Below are positions 25,101-33,821 of a stretch of DNA of 64,000 nt, piece by piece. The first letter of the stretch is position 1. Each line of letters starts with the position of its first letter. Under the pieces are notes generated by a model, which was not told the origin of the DNA, did not search any database, and saw nothing but the letters and a program-made list of their open reading frames with translations. The DNA comes from Streptosporangiaceae bacterium. Lineage in GTDB: Bacteria > Actinomycetota > Actinomycetes > Streptosporangiales > Streptosporangiaceae. The position numbers were made by a program, and so were the translations under genes. The stretch spans positions 62,001-126,000 of the forward strand of contig JAICYD010000003.1 in assembly GCA_025934375.1 (NCBI GenBank), written 5' to 3'.

Positions 25101-27635
25101 ATGGCAGCCCCGGCGGCACCAGCCGCGCAGCCCATTCCGGCCCCCGCGCCGGCGCCGGACCGGAAAGGCCCCGCCCGCCCCCGGCTGAACCCAGCCGAAT
25201 GGCGGCCCACCTGGTCGGTTCCCGCCGCGATGCGGGCGATCCGGGCCACGATCGTCATCCCCGCCCTGTTCGCGATCACCTCCAAGGTGGTCGGCGACCC
25301 GCAGATGGCGCTGTTCGCCACGTTCGGCGGCTTCGCCACGCTGGTCGTCGCGAACTTCGGCGGCAGCTGGCGGGGCAAGCTGGCCGCCCACGCCGCGCTG
25401 GCCATCGCGGGCAGCCTCGCGATCGTGATCGGCACGCTGGTCAGCGGGGTTACCTGGCTGGCGGCGGTCGTCACCGTCCCGGTCGTCTTCGCGATCTTCT
25501 TCGCCGGGGTCCTCGGCCCGACCGCGGCCGCCTCGACCACGGCGCTGCTCTTCGCCTACGTGCTCCCCGTGGCCTCAGCGGGCGGAGCGGCCACGATCGG
25601 CAGCCGCCTCGAAGGCTGGTGGCTCGCCTCCGCCGCGGGCACCCTGGCGGTGCTGCTGCTGTCCCCCCGCTCCCCCAGCGACCGGCTCCGCGCGTCGGCG
25701 GCCGCGCTGGCGACGCAGCTCGCCGACCGGGTCATGGCCGCCGCGGACGGAACGGTAACCGACCCCGCCGCCACGCGGGCCGCCAAAGAGCGGCTGCGCG
25801 CCGCGTTCACCGGCGCGCCCTACCGGCCGACGGGGCTGGCGACCCGCGACCAGGCGCTCTCCAGCCTCGTGCAACTGCTCGACTGGGCCGCCGCGCAGGT
25901 CCACGACGCGTTCGACGGCCACATCAACCTGGCGAAGTCCTGCGCGCAAGACCGTGCCCTGCTCAAGCTCGCGGCGGGCGTCTTCGCCGATACCGCCGCG
26001 CTGCTGCAGGGACGTGACGCCGCCCCCGACTTCGCGGCGCTCGAGCAGGCCCGGGCGGCCGCCACCGCGCACCTGCGCGACCTGGCCGTGGACGCCAGCG
26101 ACGAGCCCTCCGAGCGCATGTCGGCCGCGAACGCGGTCCACGCCCAGGCGATCGCCCTGGTCGCCCGGGCCACGGCCGCCGACGCGCTGATCGCGGCCGG
26201 GCGGGCCGACCCCGACACCATCGCGGCCGAGCGCCGCGCGTGGTACGGCGCTGTGCCGATCGGAAGCACGGTGCCGATCGGAAGCACGGTGCCAATTGGA
26301 AGCACGGTGCCGATCGGAAGCACGGTGCCGATCGGAAGCACGGTGCCGATCGGAAGCACGGTGCCGATCGGAAGCACGGTGCCGATCGGAAGCACGCCGT
26401 CGGCGGGGAGCGCGCTGACCACGCTATCGGGGGCGGCCGGCGTGGTGGCGCGGCAGGCCAGCGTCCGCTCGGTCTGGTTCGCCAACAGCTTGCGGGGCGC
26501 GGTCGGGATCGCGGCGGCGGTCGCCGTGGCCGACCTGACCGGCGTGCAGCACGGCTTCTGGGTGGTGCTCGGCACGCTGTCGGTGCTGCGCACCAACGCG
26601 TCCGGCACCGGCTCGACGGCGCTGCGGGCGCTGGCCGGGACGGTCCTCGGGTTCGTGATCGGGGCGGCACTGCTGCTGGCGATCGGAACCGGGCAGGCGT
26701 CGATGTGGGTCGCGTTCCCGCTGGCGGTGCTCATCGCCGCGTACGCGCCGGGTACCGCGCCGTTCACCATCGGGCAGGCGGCGTTCACGATCGTGATCGT
26801 GGTCTTGTTCAACTTGCTGGTCCCCGTCGGCTGGAAGGTCGGCCTGCTGCGGGTGGAGGACGTCGCGATCGGCTGCGCGGTGAGCGCCGTCGTCGGGGTG
26901 CTGTTCTGGCCGCGCGGCGCGGCGTCGCTGGTCGGCGATGACCTCGCGGACGCGTTCCGGCGCGGCGCCGAGTACCTGACCCAGGCAGTCGACTGGGCGC
27001 TGAGCGAGACGCTGGTGCCACCCGCCGCCGCTTCGGCGGCGGTGACCACGGGCCTGCGGCTCGACGACGCCCTGCGCGGCTTCCTCGCCGAGCAGGGCAC
27101 CAAGCGGGCCAGCAAGGAAGACCTGTGGGCGCTGGTGACCGCGTCGACGCGGCTGCGGCTAACGGCGAACAGCCTGGCCGGGCTGCGCGACGTGCCGCCG
27201 CCAGGGGTGGCCGAGGGGCCAGCCTGCCTGCCGCTGGACGCCTCGGACGCCTACGCGGGCACGCCGGCGTGCGTCGCGCTACGGTCGGCGGCCGCCACGC
27301 TGGCGGGCTTCTACGGCCACGTCGCCGACGAGGTTGGCCACCCGGGCCGCGAGGCGCCCGTGCTGCTGCCCGCCCCGGCGCTCACCGGCCCGGCGGTGCC
27401 CAGGGAAGCCAGGCCCGCGGAAACCAGGTTCCAGCAGGCCGATGGAGCGCGTCCGCAGCCATCTGCCGGGGGGGATACCCCCCGTACCCCCCGGGGGACC
27501 CCCGATGGAGCGCGCCCGCATCCGCACCTGCTGTGGGTTCAAGAGCACCTGCACCACCTGAGCCAGAGCGCGGCGATGCTCCCCGAGCCCGCGCTGCACG
27601 TGGCCGAAGCCCGCCGCCGCCCCTGGTGGCGCTGA
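25101..27635 (+). CDS. FUSC-family membrane transporter with VNTR and repeat insertion
   Basis: This 844-residue membrane protein has the FUSC/aromatic-acid-exporter layout. The first block of helices (about 45-190) is followed by a cytoplasmic helical region. A second block of helices begins at RSVWFANSLRGAVGIAAAVAVADLTGV and includes GFWVVLGTLSVLRTNASGTGSTALRALAGTVLG, with a C-terminal soluble part. Relatives export aromatic carboxylates or similar compounds. Two oddities: eight tandem VPIGST hexapeptides lie in the linker before the second block, and a GC-rich palindromic element encodes SAGGDTPRTPRGTPDG near the C-terminus. Both keep the frame. Confidence 0.85.
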   Translation: MAAPAAPAAQPIPAPAPAPDRKGPARPRLNPAEWRPTWSVPAAMRAIRATIVIPALFAITSKVVGDPQMALFATFGGFATLVVANFGGSWRGKLAAHAALAIAGSLAIVIGTLVSGVTWLAAVVTVPVVFAIFFAGVLGPTAAASTTALLFAYVLPVASAGGAATIGSRLEGWWLASAAGTLAVLLLSPRSPSDRLRASAAALATQLADRVMAAADGTVTDPAATRAAKERLRAAFTGAPYRPTGLATRDQALSSLVQLLDWAAAQVHDAFDGHINLAKSCAQDRALLKLAAGVFADTAALLQGRDAAPDFAALEQARAAATAHLRDLAVDASDEPSERMSAANAVHAQAIALVARATAADALIAAGRADPDTIAAERRAWYGAVPIGSTVPIGSTVPIGSTVPIGSTVPIGSTVPIGSTVPIGSTVPIGSTPSAGSALTTLSGAAGVVARQASVRSVWFANSLRGAVGIAAAVAVADLTGVQHGFWVVLGTLSVLRTNASGTGSTALRALAGTVLGFVIGAALLLAIGTGQASMWVAFPLAVLIAAYAPGTAPFTIGQAAFTIVIVVLFNLLVPVGWKVGLLRVEDVAIGCAVSAVVGVLFWPRGAASLVGDDLADAFRRGAEYLTQAVDWALSETLVPPAAASAAVTTGLRLDDALRGFLAEQGTKRASKEDLWALVTASTRLRLTANSLAGLRDVPPPGVAEGPACLPLDASDAYAGTPACVALRSAAATLAGFYGHVADEVGHPGREAPVLLPAPALTGPAVPREARPAETRFQQADGARPQPSAGGDTPRTPRGTPDGARPHPHLLWVQEHLHHLSQSAAMLPEPALHVAEARRRPWWR
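26253..26396 (+). repeat. 18-bp in-frame tandem repeat, 8 copies
   Basis: GTGCCGATCGGAAGCACG is repeated eight times without gaps, with two changes in unit 3 only, encoding VPIGST eight times in the FUSC protein. Such near-perfect arrays usually vary in copy number between strains. Confidence 0.97.
27460..27503 (+). repeat. GC-rich palindromic element, copy C
   Basis: It has the same order of blocks as the copies at 4.9 kb: CATC, CCGGGGGGG, ATACCCCCCGTACCCCCCG. It lies in frame in the FUSC gene. It is flanked by an almost exact 19-bp direct repeat (CCGATGGAGCGCG[T/C]CCGCA at 27440 and 27503), 63 bp apart. Confidence 0.85.
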
Positions 27636-27795
27636 CGCCAGCCGACGAGAGCCTCGCAAACATTTATTTGATTATTCACTCTTCCGGCGGCGAAATGAGC
27701 GCGCGATTTCCCGATTTAGTCATATGCAGGTGATTGCGGAGTTGTAAGCTTTCCCTGGCATAACTGGATAACACGGATGCGGAGTGACGGCGCAG

Positions 27796-28047
27796 ATGAG
27801 GGGCAAGCGGCCCGCCCGGCTAGTGGCGGCGGCAGTGCTGGCGTGCGCGATGGCGGCAGCGGTATCAGGTGTCACGGGGTCGTCGAAGGCGGCGGCCATC
27901 ACGGGGAGCGGGCGGAGCAGTCCGTCCAGCGCCTCGTTCCACACGGAGGCCGACGGCGGCAGCGGCGTCTGGCTCGACGGCAGGTCCATCTGGACGGACT
28001 CGTCGGCCCCCGCCGCGACGGGAGCCGACGCCACCTCGTCCGTTTAG
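27796..28047 (+). CDS. Small predicted secreted protein
   Basis: An 83-residue frame starts with a textbook Sec signal: MRGKRPARLVAAAVLACAMA, then AAVSGV, with a possible cleavage after SSKAAA. The remaining roughly 50 residues are Ser/Gly/Ala-rich with GVWLDGRSIWTD. GGAG lies 11 bases before the ATG. No family recognised. An open frame also exists on the other strand, so this rests mainly on the signal peptide. It converges on the glycoside hydrolase gene. Confidence 0.4.
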   Translation: MRGKRPARLVAAAVLACAMAAAVSGVTGSSKAAAITGSGRSSPSSASFHTEADGGSGVWLDGRSIWTDSSAPAATGADATSSV

Positions 28048-28068
28048 CATGCCGCCCAGCTGAGAGCG

Positions 28069-30069
28069 TCAGGCGATCTGCCAGTAGACGGTGTAGGGCT
28101 GGTGGGCCACGCGGGCGACCGGGATCAGCTGGACGGCGCGGTTCCCCACCCCCCAGAACGTCGCGTTGCCGGTGAAGGCCAGCGGCCCGGCCGGCACCCG
28201 GCGCAGCGTGGAGACGTCCAGGACCGGCAGGTAGGAAGGCTCGGGGCCGTGGTCGGCGCCGGTCAGGCCGGCCAGGACCACCGGGCCGTACGTGAGCGCC
28301 GCCACCGACGCCGCGTCCGGAGCGGTCCGGATGGTCAAGATCATCGGGAACGTTACGCGCACCTGATCGCCGGCCTGCCAGCGTCGGGTGATGGACAGGT
28401 ACGCGGGGCGTTGAGCCGGGATCGTTACGGGGCTGGTCATGTCGTTGACCGTGACCTTGGGAGGGCCGGCCGCCCACCCGGGGACGCGGATCCGAACGCG
28501 GGCGAAACCGCCGCCGCCCGTCACGGTGAGCAGCGTCGACGGCTGGTCGGGCAGGCCGCTGTCCTGGCGCAGCGCCAGGCCGGGCGCGCGGACCTCGGAT
28601 GAGATGAACTGGTTGACCCGAAGCCCGCCATCGGGGTCGCGCGCGTAGATCGCCTCGCCGAAGCGGGCTGGCGTCTCCAGCCCGGTGGCGGTATCGCAGG
28701 TGAAGGTGTCGTAGTCGGTGGCGTACACGTCGGGGTCGCCATGCCCGAAGTAGTTGAGCGGCTGGTGCTTGAGCGCGTTGACTGACAGGCCGGTGTAATA
28801 GCAGACGAATCCGTGCCGGGAGCGCGGGTCCTGGGTGCCGAGCAGGTGATTGAACAGCGTCCGCTCGTAGAAGTCAGCCAGGTCGGCACGGTCCGGCTCG
28901 TGGAAGTGCAACAGCCGGGTCAGCTTGAGCATGTTGTAGCTGACGCAGCCCTCGCAGGTGTAGTTGGACAGCGCCCCGGCGACCACGTCCGGCGGCCCCC
29001 AGTGCTCGCCGTTGCCCTGGCCGCCGATGACGTAGGCGTGATGCCCGGTCGCGATCCGCCAGAAGTTCCGCGCCACCGCGGCGTAACGATCGCTGCCGGT
29101 CTCCTCGGCCAGCCGCTGCGCCGCGATGACCTTGGGCAGCGATATGTTGCACTGCTCCCCCGCCAGCCGGTCCTGCCCCGCCGCGAGGGGATTCAGGAAC
29201 CGCGCGTGCCAGAACCGCTGCGCCGTCGCCAGGTAGCGCCGCTCGCCGGTGATCGCGTACAGGTTGGCCAGGGCCTCGGGCAGCCCCCCGAACTCGACCT
29301 CCAAGATCGCCTGCATGTGCGCGGAGGACAGCGGCGCGGTGCGGTAATCGACCCAGTCGCCAAGCAGCGCGGCCGCCTCCAGGGCCTGCCCGCTGCCGGC
29401 CAGCTGATACTGGTCGATCAGCCCGGCGAGGTACTTGTGGATCATGTAGTACGGCGACCAGACCCGGTCATAGTGGCCCGATTCCAGGTAGTCGAAGAAG
29501 ACCTCAGGAAACCCTGACAAGTACCCTTTCGCGTACCCAACGGACGGTGCCCGCCGCTGCATCGCCACCAGTTCCGCGACGAGGTAATCGCCCTTGGCCT
29601 TCAGCGCCCGCCGCGTCGGATCGCTCGCGGTGGTACCGGTGCCCGCGTAGGCGAGCGCGAGGGCGGTGAGCAGGTGCCCGGTCACGTGGCCGCGGATCCG
29701 CGACGTCGGGGATTCCCAGCCGCCGAGCGGCGCCGCGCGGGTGGTGAGGCCGTAGTTCAGCCGGAAGCTGCGCAGCATCCGGTCGGGGTCGAGGAACAGC
29801 AGGTAATCCAGGTTGCGGTGCGCGTTGTCGTGGAACGGGCCCGGGAGCAGGCGCACGTCGGCGCGCGGCATCGCGGCCGCGCGGCCCGCGGTGCCGTCCG
29901 GGGCATAGGTGGCGCCGGGAGCGTACGCGTCGGGCGCCGGCGCCGCTGAGCCCGCCGCCGGGGTGAACGCCTCGGCTAGGCCGCGGGCGTGGCGGCTGGC
30001 GAGGTAGGCGCCCTCGCCGGCGAGCAGCACCGCGCCGCCGATCAAGGTGATGGCCTGCCTGCGCCGCAT
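28069..30069 (-). CDS. GH127-type glycoside hydrolase (beta-L-arabinofuranosidase family, DUF1680)
   Basis: This 666-residue hydrolase has an N-terminal export signal starting MRRRQAITLIGGAVLLAGEG, Tat-like with RRR before the hydrophobic run. An (alpha/alpha)-barrel follows (LLPGPFHDNAHRNLDYLLFLD, RIRGHVTGHLLTALAL), then the cysteine-bearing region NYTCEGCVSYNMLKLTRLLH, then beta-sandwich parts. In GH127 a zinc-bound cysteine in such a cluster acts as nucleophile. The expected substrate is beta-linked L-arabinofuranose from plant glycoproteins or polysaccharide. ATG 30069 has AAAGGA before it; the frame continues upstream but without signal-like sequence. Confidence 0.85.
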   Translation of the reverse strand: MRRRQAITLIGGAVLLAGEGAYLASRHARGLAEAFTPAAGSAAPAPDAYAPGATYAPDGTAGRAAAMPRADVRLLPGPFHDNAHRNLDYLLFLDPDRMLRSFRLNYGLTTRAAPLGGWESPTSRIRGHVTGHLLTALALAYAGTGTTASDPTRRALKAKGDYLVAELVAMQRRAPSVGYAKGYLSGFPEVFFDYLESGHYDRVWSPYYMIHKYLAGLIDQYQLAGSGQALEAAALLGDWVDYRTAPLSSAHMQAILEVEFGGLPEALANLYAITGERRYLATAQRFWHARFLNPLAAGQDRLAGEQCNISLPKVIAAQRLAEETGSDRYAAVARNFWRIATGHHAYVIGGQGNGEHWGPPDVVAGALSNYTCEGCVSYNMLKLTRLLHFHEPDRADLADFYERTLFNHLLGTQDPRSRHGFVCYYTGLSVNALKHQPLNYFGHGDPDVYATDYDTFTCDTATGLETPARFGEAIYARDPDGGLRVNQFISSEVRAPGLALRQDSGLPDQPSTLLTVTGGGGFARVRIRVPGWAAGPPKVTVNDMTSPVTIPAQRPAYLSITRRWQAGDQVRVTFPMILTIRTAPDAASVAALTYGPVVLAGLTGADHGPEPSYLPVLDVSTLRRVPAGPLAFTGNATFWGVGNRAVQLIPVARVAHQPYTVYWQIA

Positions 30070-30705
30070 GCGTTCCTTTCTGGGGCTACACGCCAACCCC
30101 AAGCAGTCCCCTGGTGGCATTGTAGAAATCATGAGCAACCTTGATCCAGACCCGGAACAGGTTGACCTACGACCTTCCGGTCATCGCGGCTGACGTCGCC
30201 GGCGACCGTCATAGCGGGAGGGTTCAGCGGGAAGCGGTCACCCGCCGTAGTGCATACGCCGCTGGCGGGCTTGGGGTGGCCCGGCCGGCCGGCCGGAACG
30301 TGACGCTCGCCACATCCCCGGACTTCGAGTACGGCGTGCTGGCCGCGGACAGGGGCGCCTCGATCACTGTGCGCAATTACGAGATCAGTGGTGCATGTGG
30401 GAATTTCGAGGTTCGCGATGCCGGTGCCACCGGGCGGGCCGGTGAGACGCAATTTAGCCCGGGGATGCCCGCGCACGTACCAGCGCGGGTATGACGCAGA
30501 CCCCTTCCCGCCCCCCTTTGCCACCCGGCACCCGCAAGCCGCGGTAACAGTCCGTTACGGTGAGTAGTATCCGGGATCGCCAACAAACGCGGGTGCCACG
30601 CAGTACCCTCAGATCTCGGAAACGAAACCCTCTTCACGGGCGTTTAGAACGTTACGGGGCGTGAAGAAGAAGCGGTGCATCTCACGGGATCACTCAAGGG
30701 GAAAC
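30070..30705. other. 636-base region without a convincing gene
   Basis: Two open frames overlap here on opposite strands (about 30141-30494 plus and 30129-30524 minus), but neither gives a recognisable protein or a good ribosome site. Local composition is less GC-rich than the neighbours. It holds the divergent control regions of the hydrolase and the amidotransferase-like gene. I see no clear promoter, RNA or repeat. Confidence 0.5.
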
Positions 30706-31470
30706 ATGAGGCCAACGATTGGCATTACCACGTACCACACTCACGCCGACTGGCGTGGCTGGCGGGAAGAGGGTGCACTCCTCCCGTGGACGTACGTGCA
30801 GTCGATCCGGGACAGCGGTGGAAACCCTGTGCTGCTGCCCCCCGGCGGGACTCGAACTGACGCCGAAGACGTCGTCAGCGTCCTTGATGGCATCGTCATC
30901 GCCGGCGGCGGCGACATTGACCCGATTCGCTACGGTGCGGTAGCCCACCCGAAGACCGAGGCCACTGCCCCCGACCGTGACGAGTGGGAAATCGCCATCG
31001 CCGACGCGGCGATCCGGATGAACGTGCCGATCCTCGGCATCTGCCGTGGCATGCAGGTCGTGAACGTGGCCAGCGGCGGCACCCTGCACCAGCACGTGCC
31101 CGACCTGGTCGGTCATGAGGTGCACACCGGCCCGGCGGACGGCTTCGGCCGGCACAAGGTCCGCGTCATCACCGGCGAGCTGCTACGCGGCATCTTGCCC
31201 GGCGGCGAGTACTTCGAGGTGCCGACCCACCACCACCAGGCCGTCGATATGCCCGGCGCGGGCCTGACCGCGGTCGCCTGGGCCGACGACGGCGTGATCG
31301 AGGCGATCGAGAGCGCGACCGGCTTCACGCTGGGCGTCCAGTGGCACCCCGAGGAGGGCGACGACATGCGGCTGTTCTCCGCCCTCGTCCGCGCGGGCGA
31401 GCTGCGCGCTTCCCAGCACGCCGTGGAATCCTTCCCCGACACCGTCCCCGACCTCCTCGCTGAGGCTTGA
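30706..31470 (+). CDS. Class I glutamine-amidotransferase-like gamma-glutamyl hydrolase (peptidase C26)
   Basis: This 254-residue cytoplasmic enzyme is of the PuuD type, which cleaves gamma-glutamyl amides such as gamma-glutamyl-GABA. It has IAGGGDIDPIRYG, the nucleophile elbow GICRGMQVVNVASGG with catalytic Cys, the HHHQAVD block and the His-Glu pair in GVQWHPEE. ATG 30706 has AAGGGG upstream and starts exactly at the family N-terminus MRPTIGITTY; the open frame begins 45 bases earlier. No polyamine genes are adjacent, so the substrate is inferred from family only. Confidence 0.88.
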   Translation: MRPTIGITTYHTHADWRGWREEGALLPWTYVQSIRDSGGNPVLLPPGGTRTDAEDVVSVLDGIVIAGGGDIDPIRYGAVAHPKTEATAPDRDEWEIAIADAAIRMNVPILGICRGMQVVNVASGGTLHQHVPDLVGHEVHTGPADGFGRHKVRVITGELLRGILPGGEYFEVPTHHHQAVDMPGAGLTAVAWADDGVIEAIESATGFTLGVQWHPEEGDDMRLFSALVRAGELRASQHAVESFPDTVPDLLAEA

Positions 31471-31794
31471 TTCCCTGGGGATACACACCTAGGTAGTCGC
31501 TTTCCTGCCTTGGCCGCTTGGATCGCGTGAAACGTGCGTGCAGGCTCGCTTGCCCTGCCTTCTCTGGGTGTTGCTACTAGCTGGCAACTGTGGTTTTTCT
31601 CGGCGGATATCACTCAGAAGGACGCAGCTACCGGCGGGTAGCCACCGCTGAGGGGGCTCCGGCGCGCGGAGTGGGTAGTTCTGGGCCGTTATCATGGGTC
31701 AGGTAGTTTCGGTTGTGTTACGCACGGCGGACCATGTGGCACATGAGGTCCGCCGTTCCTGTGGACGGACAGGTCCACGGTCACGCGGGGAGAG
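31471..31794 (+). promoter_or_regulatory. serA leader with two consecutive hairpins
   Basis: The 324-base gap before serA holds two strong stem-loops near its end. At 31724-31756 the arms ACGGCGGACC and GGTCCGCCGT enclose a second pair, ATGTG and CACAT, giving a 33-base near-perfect structure. At 31761-31778 GTGGAC and GTCCAC enclose GGACAG. The second ends 16 bases before the serA start codon and comes close to its ribosome site. They could be an operator or an RNA switch. I see nothing identifiable in 31471-31720. Confidence 0.5.
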
Positions 31795-33018
31795 GTGCCT
31801 ACGCTGGACACGGGCAAGCGCGCGCTGCTACTGGAGAACATTCACCCGGACGCCACCACCCGGCTGGTCAAAGCCGGGTACGAGGTGTCCACGGAGTCCC
31901 GGGCGCTGGGTGAGGACGAGCTGATCAGTGCCGCCGCGGGGGTGAGCCTGCTCGGCATCCGGTCTTCTACCCACGTCACCGAGCGCGTCATTGGCGCGCT
32001 GCCGGACCTGCTCGCGGTCGGGGCGTTTTGCATCGGGACCAACCAGGTTGACCTGGCCGCCGCGGCCACGCGCGGCGTCGCGGTGTTCAACGCGCCGTTC
32101 TCCAACACCCGCAGCGTCGTGGAGCTGGCGGTCGCGGAGATCATCTCGCTGGCCCGGCGGCTACCGGAAAAGAACCACCAGATGCACAACGGCGAATGGG
32201 ACAAGTCCGCCAGGGGCTCCCATGAGGTGCGCGGCCGCACGCTGGGCATCGTCGGCTACGGGAACATCGGCACCCAGCTCTCGGTCATCGCCGAGGCGCT
32301 CGGCATGACCGTGTACTTCTACGACATCGCCGACAAGCTCGCGATCGGCAACGCACGGCGCTGCTCCACCCTGCAGGAGCTGCTGGAGTCGGTCGAGACC
32401 GTCACCTTGCACGTCGACGGGCGCGCCGGGAACCGCGGGTTCTTCGGCAACGAGGAGTTCGCGATGATGCGGCCCCGCTCGCTGTTCCTCAACCTCTCGC
32501 GCGGCTTCGTCGTGGACCACGTCGCGCTGCGCCGCCACATCGAGACCGGACACATCGCCGGGGCCGCGATCGACGTCTTCCCCAACGAGCCCAAGGGCCG
32601 TGGCGATGAGTTCGTCTCGGAGCTGCGCGGCCAGCCGAACGTGATCTTGACCCCGCACATCGGCGGCTCCACCGAAGAGGCGCAGCAGGACATCGGCGAG
32701 TTCGTCTCCGGCAAGCTGATCGACTTCGCCGCCGGCGGGGCGACCGCGATGTCGGTGAACATGCCCGGGGTCGCGCTGCCGGCTGTCGCGGGCACGCACC
32801 GCCTGGTGCACCTGCACAAGAACGTCCCGGGGGTTCTCGCGGCGATCAACCGCGTGCTGGCCGACCATGGCGTCAACGTCGAGGGGCAACTGCTGCGCAC
32901 CCGGGACGAGTACGGCTACGTGATCACCGACATCGGCACGTCCTACAGCGAAGAGGTGCTCGATGAGCTGCGCGCCATGGACGTGACGATCCGGCTGCGC
33001 ACGATCGAGAACGATTAG
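31795..33018 (+). CDS. serA: D-3-phosphoglycerate dehydrogenase
   Basis: This 407-residue enzyme oxidises 3-phosphoglycerate to 3-phosphohydroxypyruvate with NAD, the first step of serine synthesis. It has the NAD motif GIVGYGNIGTQL, the LNLSRGFVVD and AAIDVFPNEP blocks, the catalytic His in LTPHIGGSTEEAQ, and a C-terminal ACT domain (PGVLAAINRVLADHGVNVEGQ) that in such enzymes binds serine. It is the short E. coli-type form without the intervening domain common in other actinobacterial SerA proteins. GTG 31795 follows GGGGAGA closely. Confidence 0.93.
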   Translation: MPTLDTGKRALLLENIHPDATTRLVKAGYEVSTESRALGEDELISAAAGVSLLGIRSSTHVTERVIGALPDLLAVGAFCIGTNQVDLAAAATRGVAVFNAPFSNTRSVVELAVAEIISLARRLPEKNHQMHNGEWDKSARGSHEVRGRTLGIVGYGNIGTQLSVIAEALGMTVYFYDIADKLAIGNARRCSTLQELLESVETVTLHVDGRAGNRGFFGNEEFAMMRPRSLFLNLSRGFVVDHVALRRHIETGHIAGAAIDVFPNEPKGRGDEFVSELRGQPNVILTPHIGGSTEEAQQDIGEFVSGKLIDFAAGGATAMSVNMPGVALPAVAGTHRLVHLHKNVPGVLAAINRVLADHGVNVEGQLLRTRDEYGYVITDIGTSYSEEVLDELRAMDVTIRLRTIEND

Positions 33019-33056
33019 CGCGCCGGGCGCCCGGCCCGCGAACGAGACATTCGCTC

Positions 33057-33821
33057 ATGCCCAGGTTCCTCGTGCCCGGCGTGGTCGCGCTGGCCGTGCT
33101 GGCCGGCGTCGGCGCCTACCTGGCGCGCGGCGCTCTCTCCCCCGCCGGGGCCTTCGGGCCGGCCACGACGGCCAGGTGCGGCGCGGCGGCCAGCCCCTGC
33201 CCCGGGAGCGCGGCCAGCTTCGCCCTCGCCGCCCCGCCATCGGCCGCCGTCACGCCAGCGGTGGTGAAGGTTCCGCCGCACCCGGCCAAGCCGTCGCCGT
33301 CGGCATCCTCCCGCCCGGCGTCCGCGCACCCGGCCGCGTCCGCACCGACAACGGCCAGCGCCCGGCCCTCCAGATCCAGCCCGCCCGTGATCCAGCGCGG
33401 CACGGCCGCCGCCCAGGTGCTCGCGCTGATCAACCAGGCCCGCTTCGCGGCCGGGCTGCCCGCGCTGACGCTCACCTCGGGCCTGGAGAGCAGCTCATCC
33501 GCGCACAACCTGCGGATGGCGGGCGGCTGCGGGCTATCCCACCAGTGCCCGCGCGAGCCGGCGATCGGTGACCGCGAGACCGCCGCCGGGGTCCACTGGA
33601 CCGTGGCCGGGGAGAACATCGGCGAGGGCGGCCCCGTGGCCAACACCTCCGCGGCGATCGCCCAGATGGCGACCTCGCTCACCCAGTCCATGCTGGATGA
33701 GAAGCCGCCGAACGACGGACACCGCCAGAACATCCTGAGCAAGGCGTTCACCCACATCGGGATCGCGGTCTACCGTGACAGCTCCGGCACCGTCTGGCTC
33801 ACCCAGGACTTCTCCAACTAG
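33057..33821 (+). CDS. Secreted CAP (SCP/PR-1) domain protein
   Basis: This 254-residue protein has an N-terminal membrane or signal segment (FLVPGVVALAVLAGVGAYLA), a long Pro/Ala/Ser linker to about residue 118, and a C-terminal CAP domain. The domain shows LALINQARFAAGLPALTL, the SSAHNLRM helix with the cavity His, WTVAGENIGEGG, and GHRQNILSKAFTHIGIAVY with the second His. Bacterial CAP proteins are extracellular; their activity is mostly unknown. It ends 4 bases inside the convergent S8 protease gene. Confidence 0.9.
   Translation: MPRFLVPGVVALAVLAGVGAYLARGALSPAGAFGPATTARCGAAASPCPGSAASFALAAPPSAAVTPAVVKVPPHPAKPSPSASSRPASAHPAASAPTTASARPSRSSPPVIQRGTAAAQVLALINQARFAAGLPALTLTSGLESSSSAHNLRMAGGCGLSHQCPREPAIGDRETAAGVHWTVAGENIGEGGPVANTSAAIAQMATSLTQSMLDEKPPNDGHRQNILSKAFTHIGIAVYRDSSGTVWLTQDFSN

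Noticed and set aside
30838..30860. Minus-strand sequence GTTCGAGTCCCGCCGGGG that looks like the T-arm and 3' end of a tRNA
   Set aside because: The bases before TTCGA (GTCAG) do not pair with those after it, no anticodon or D arm precedes it, and it lies within the well-supported coding sequence of the class I amidotransferase-like protein.
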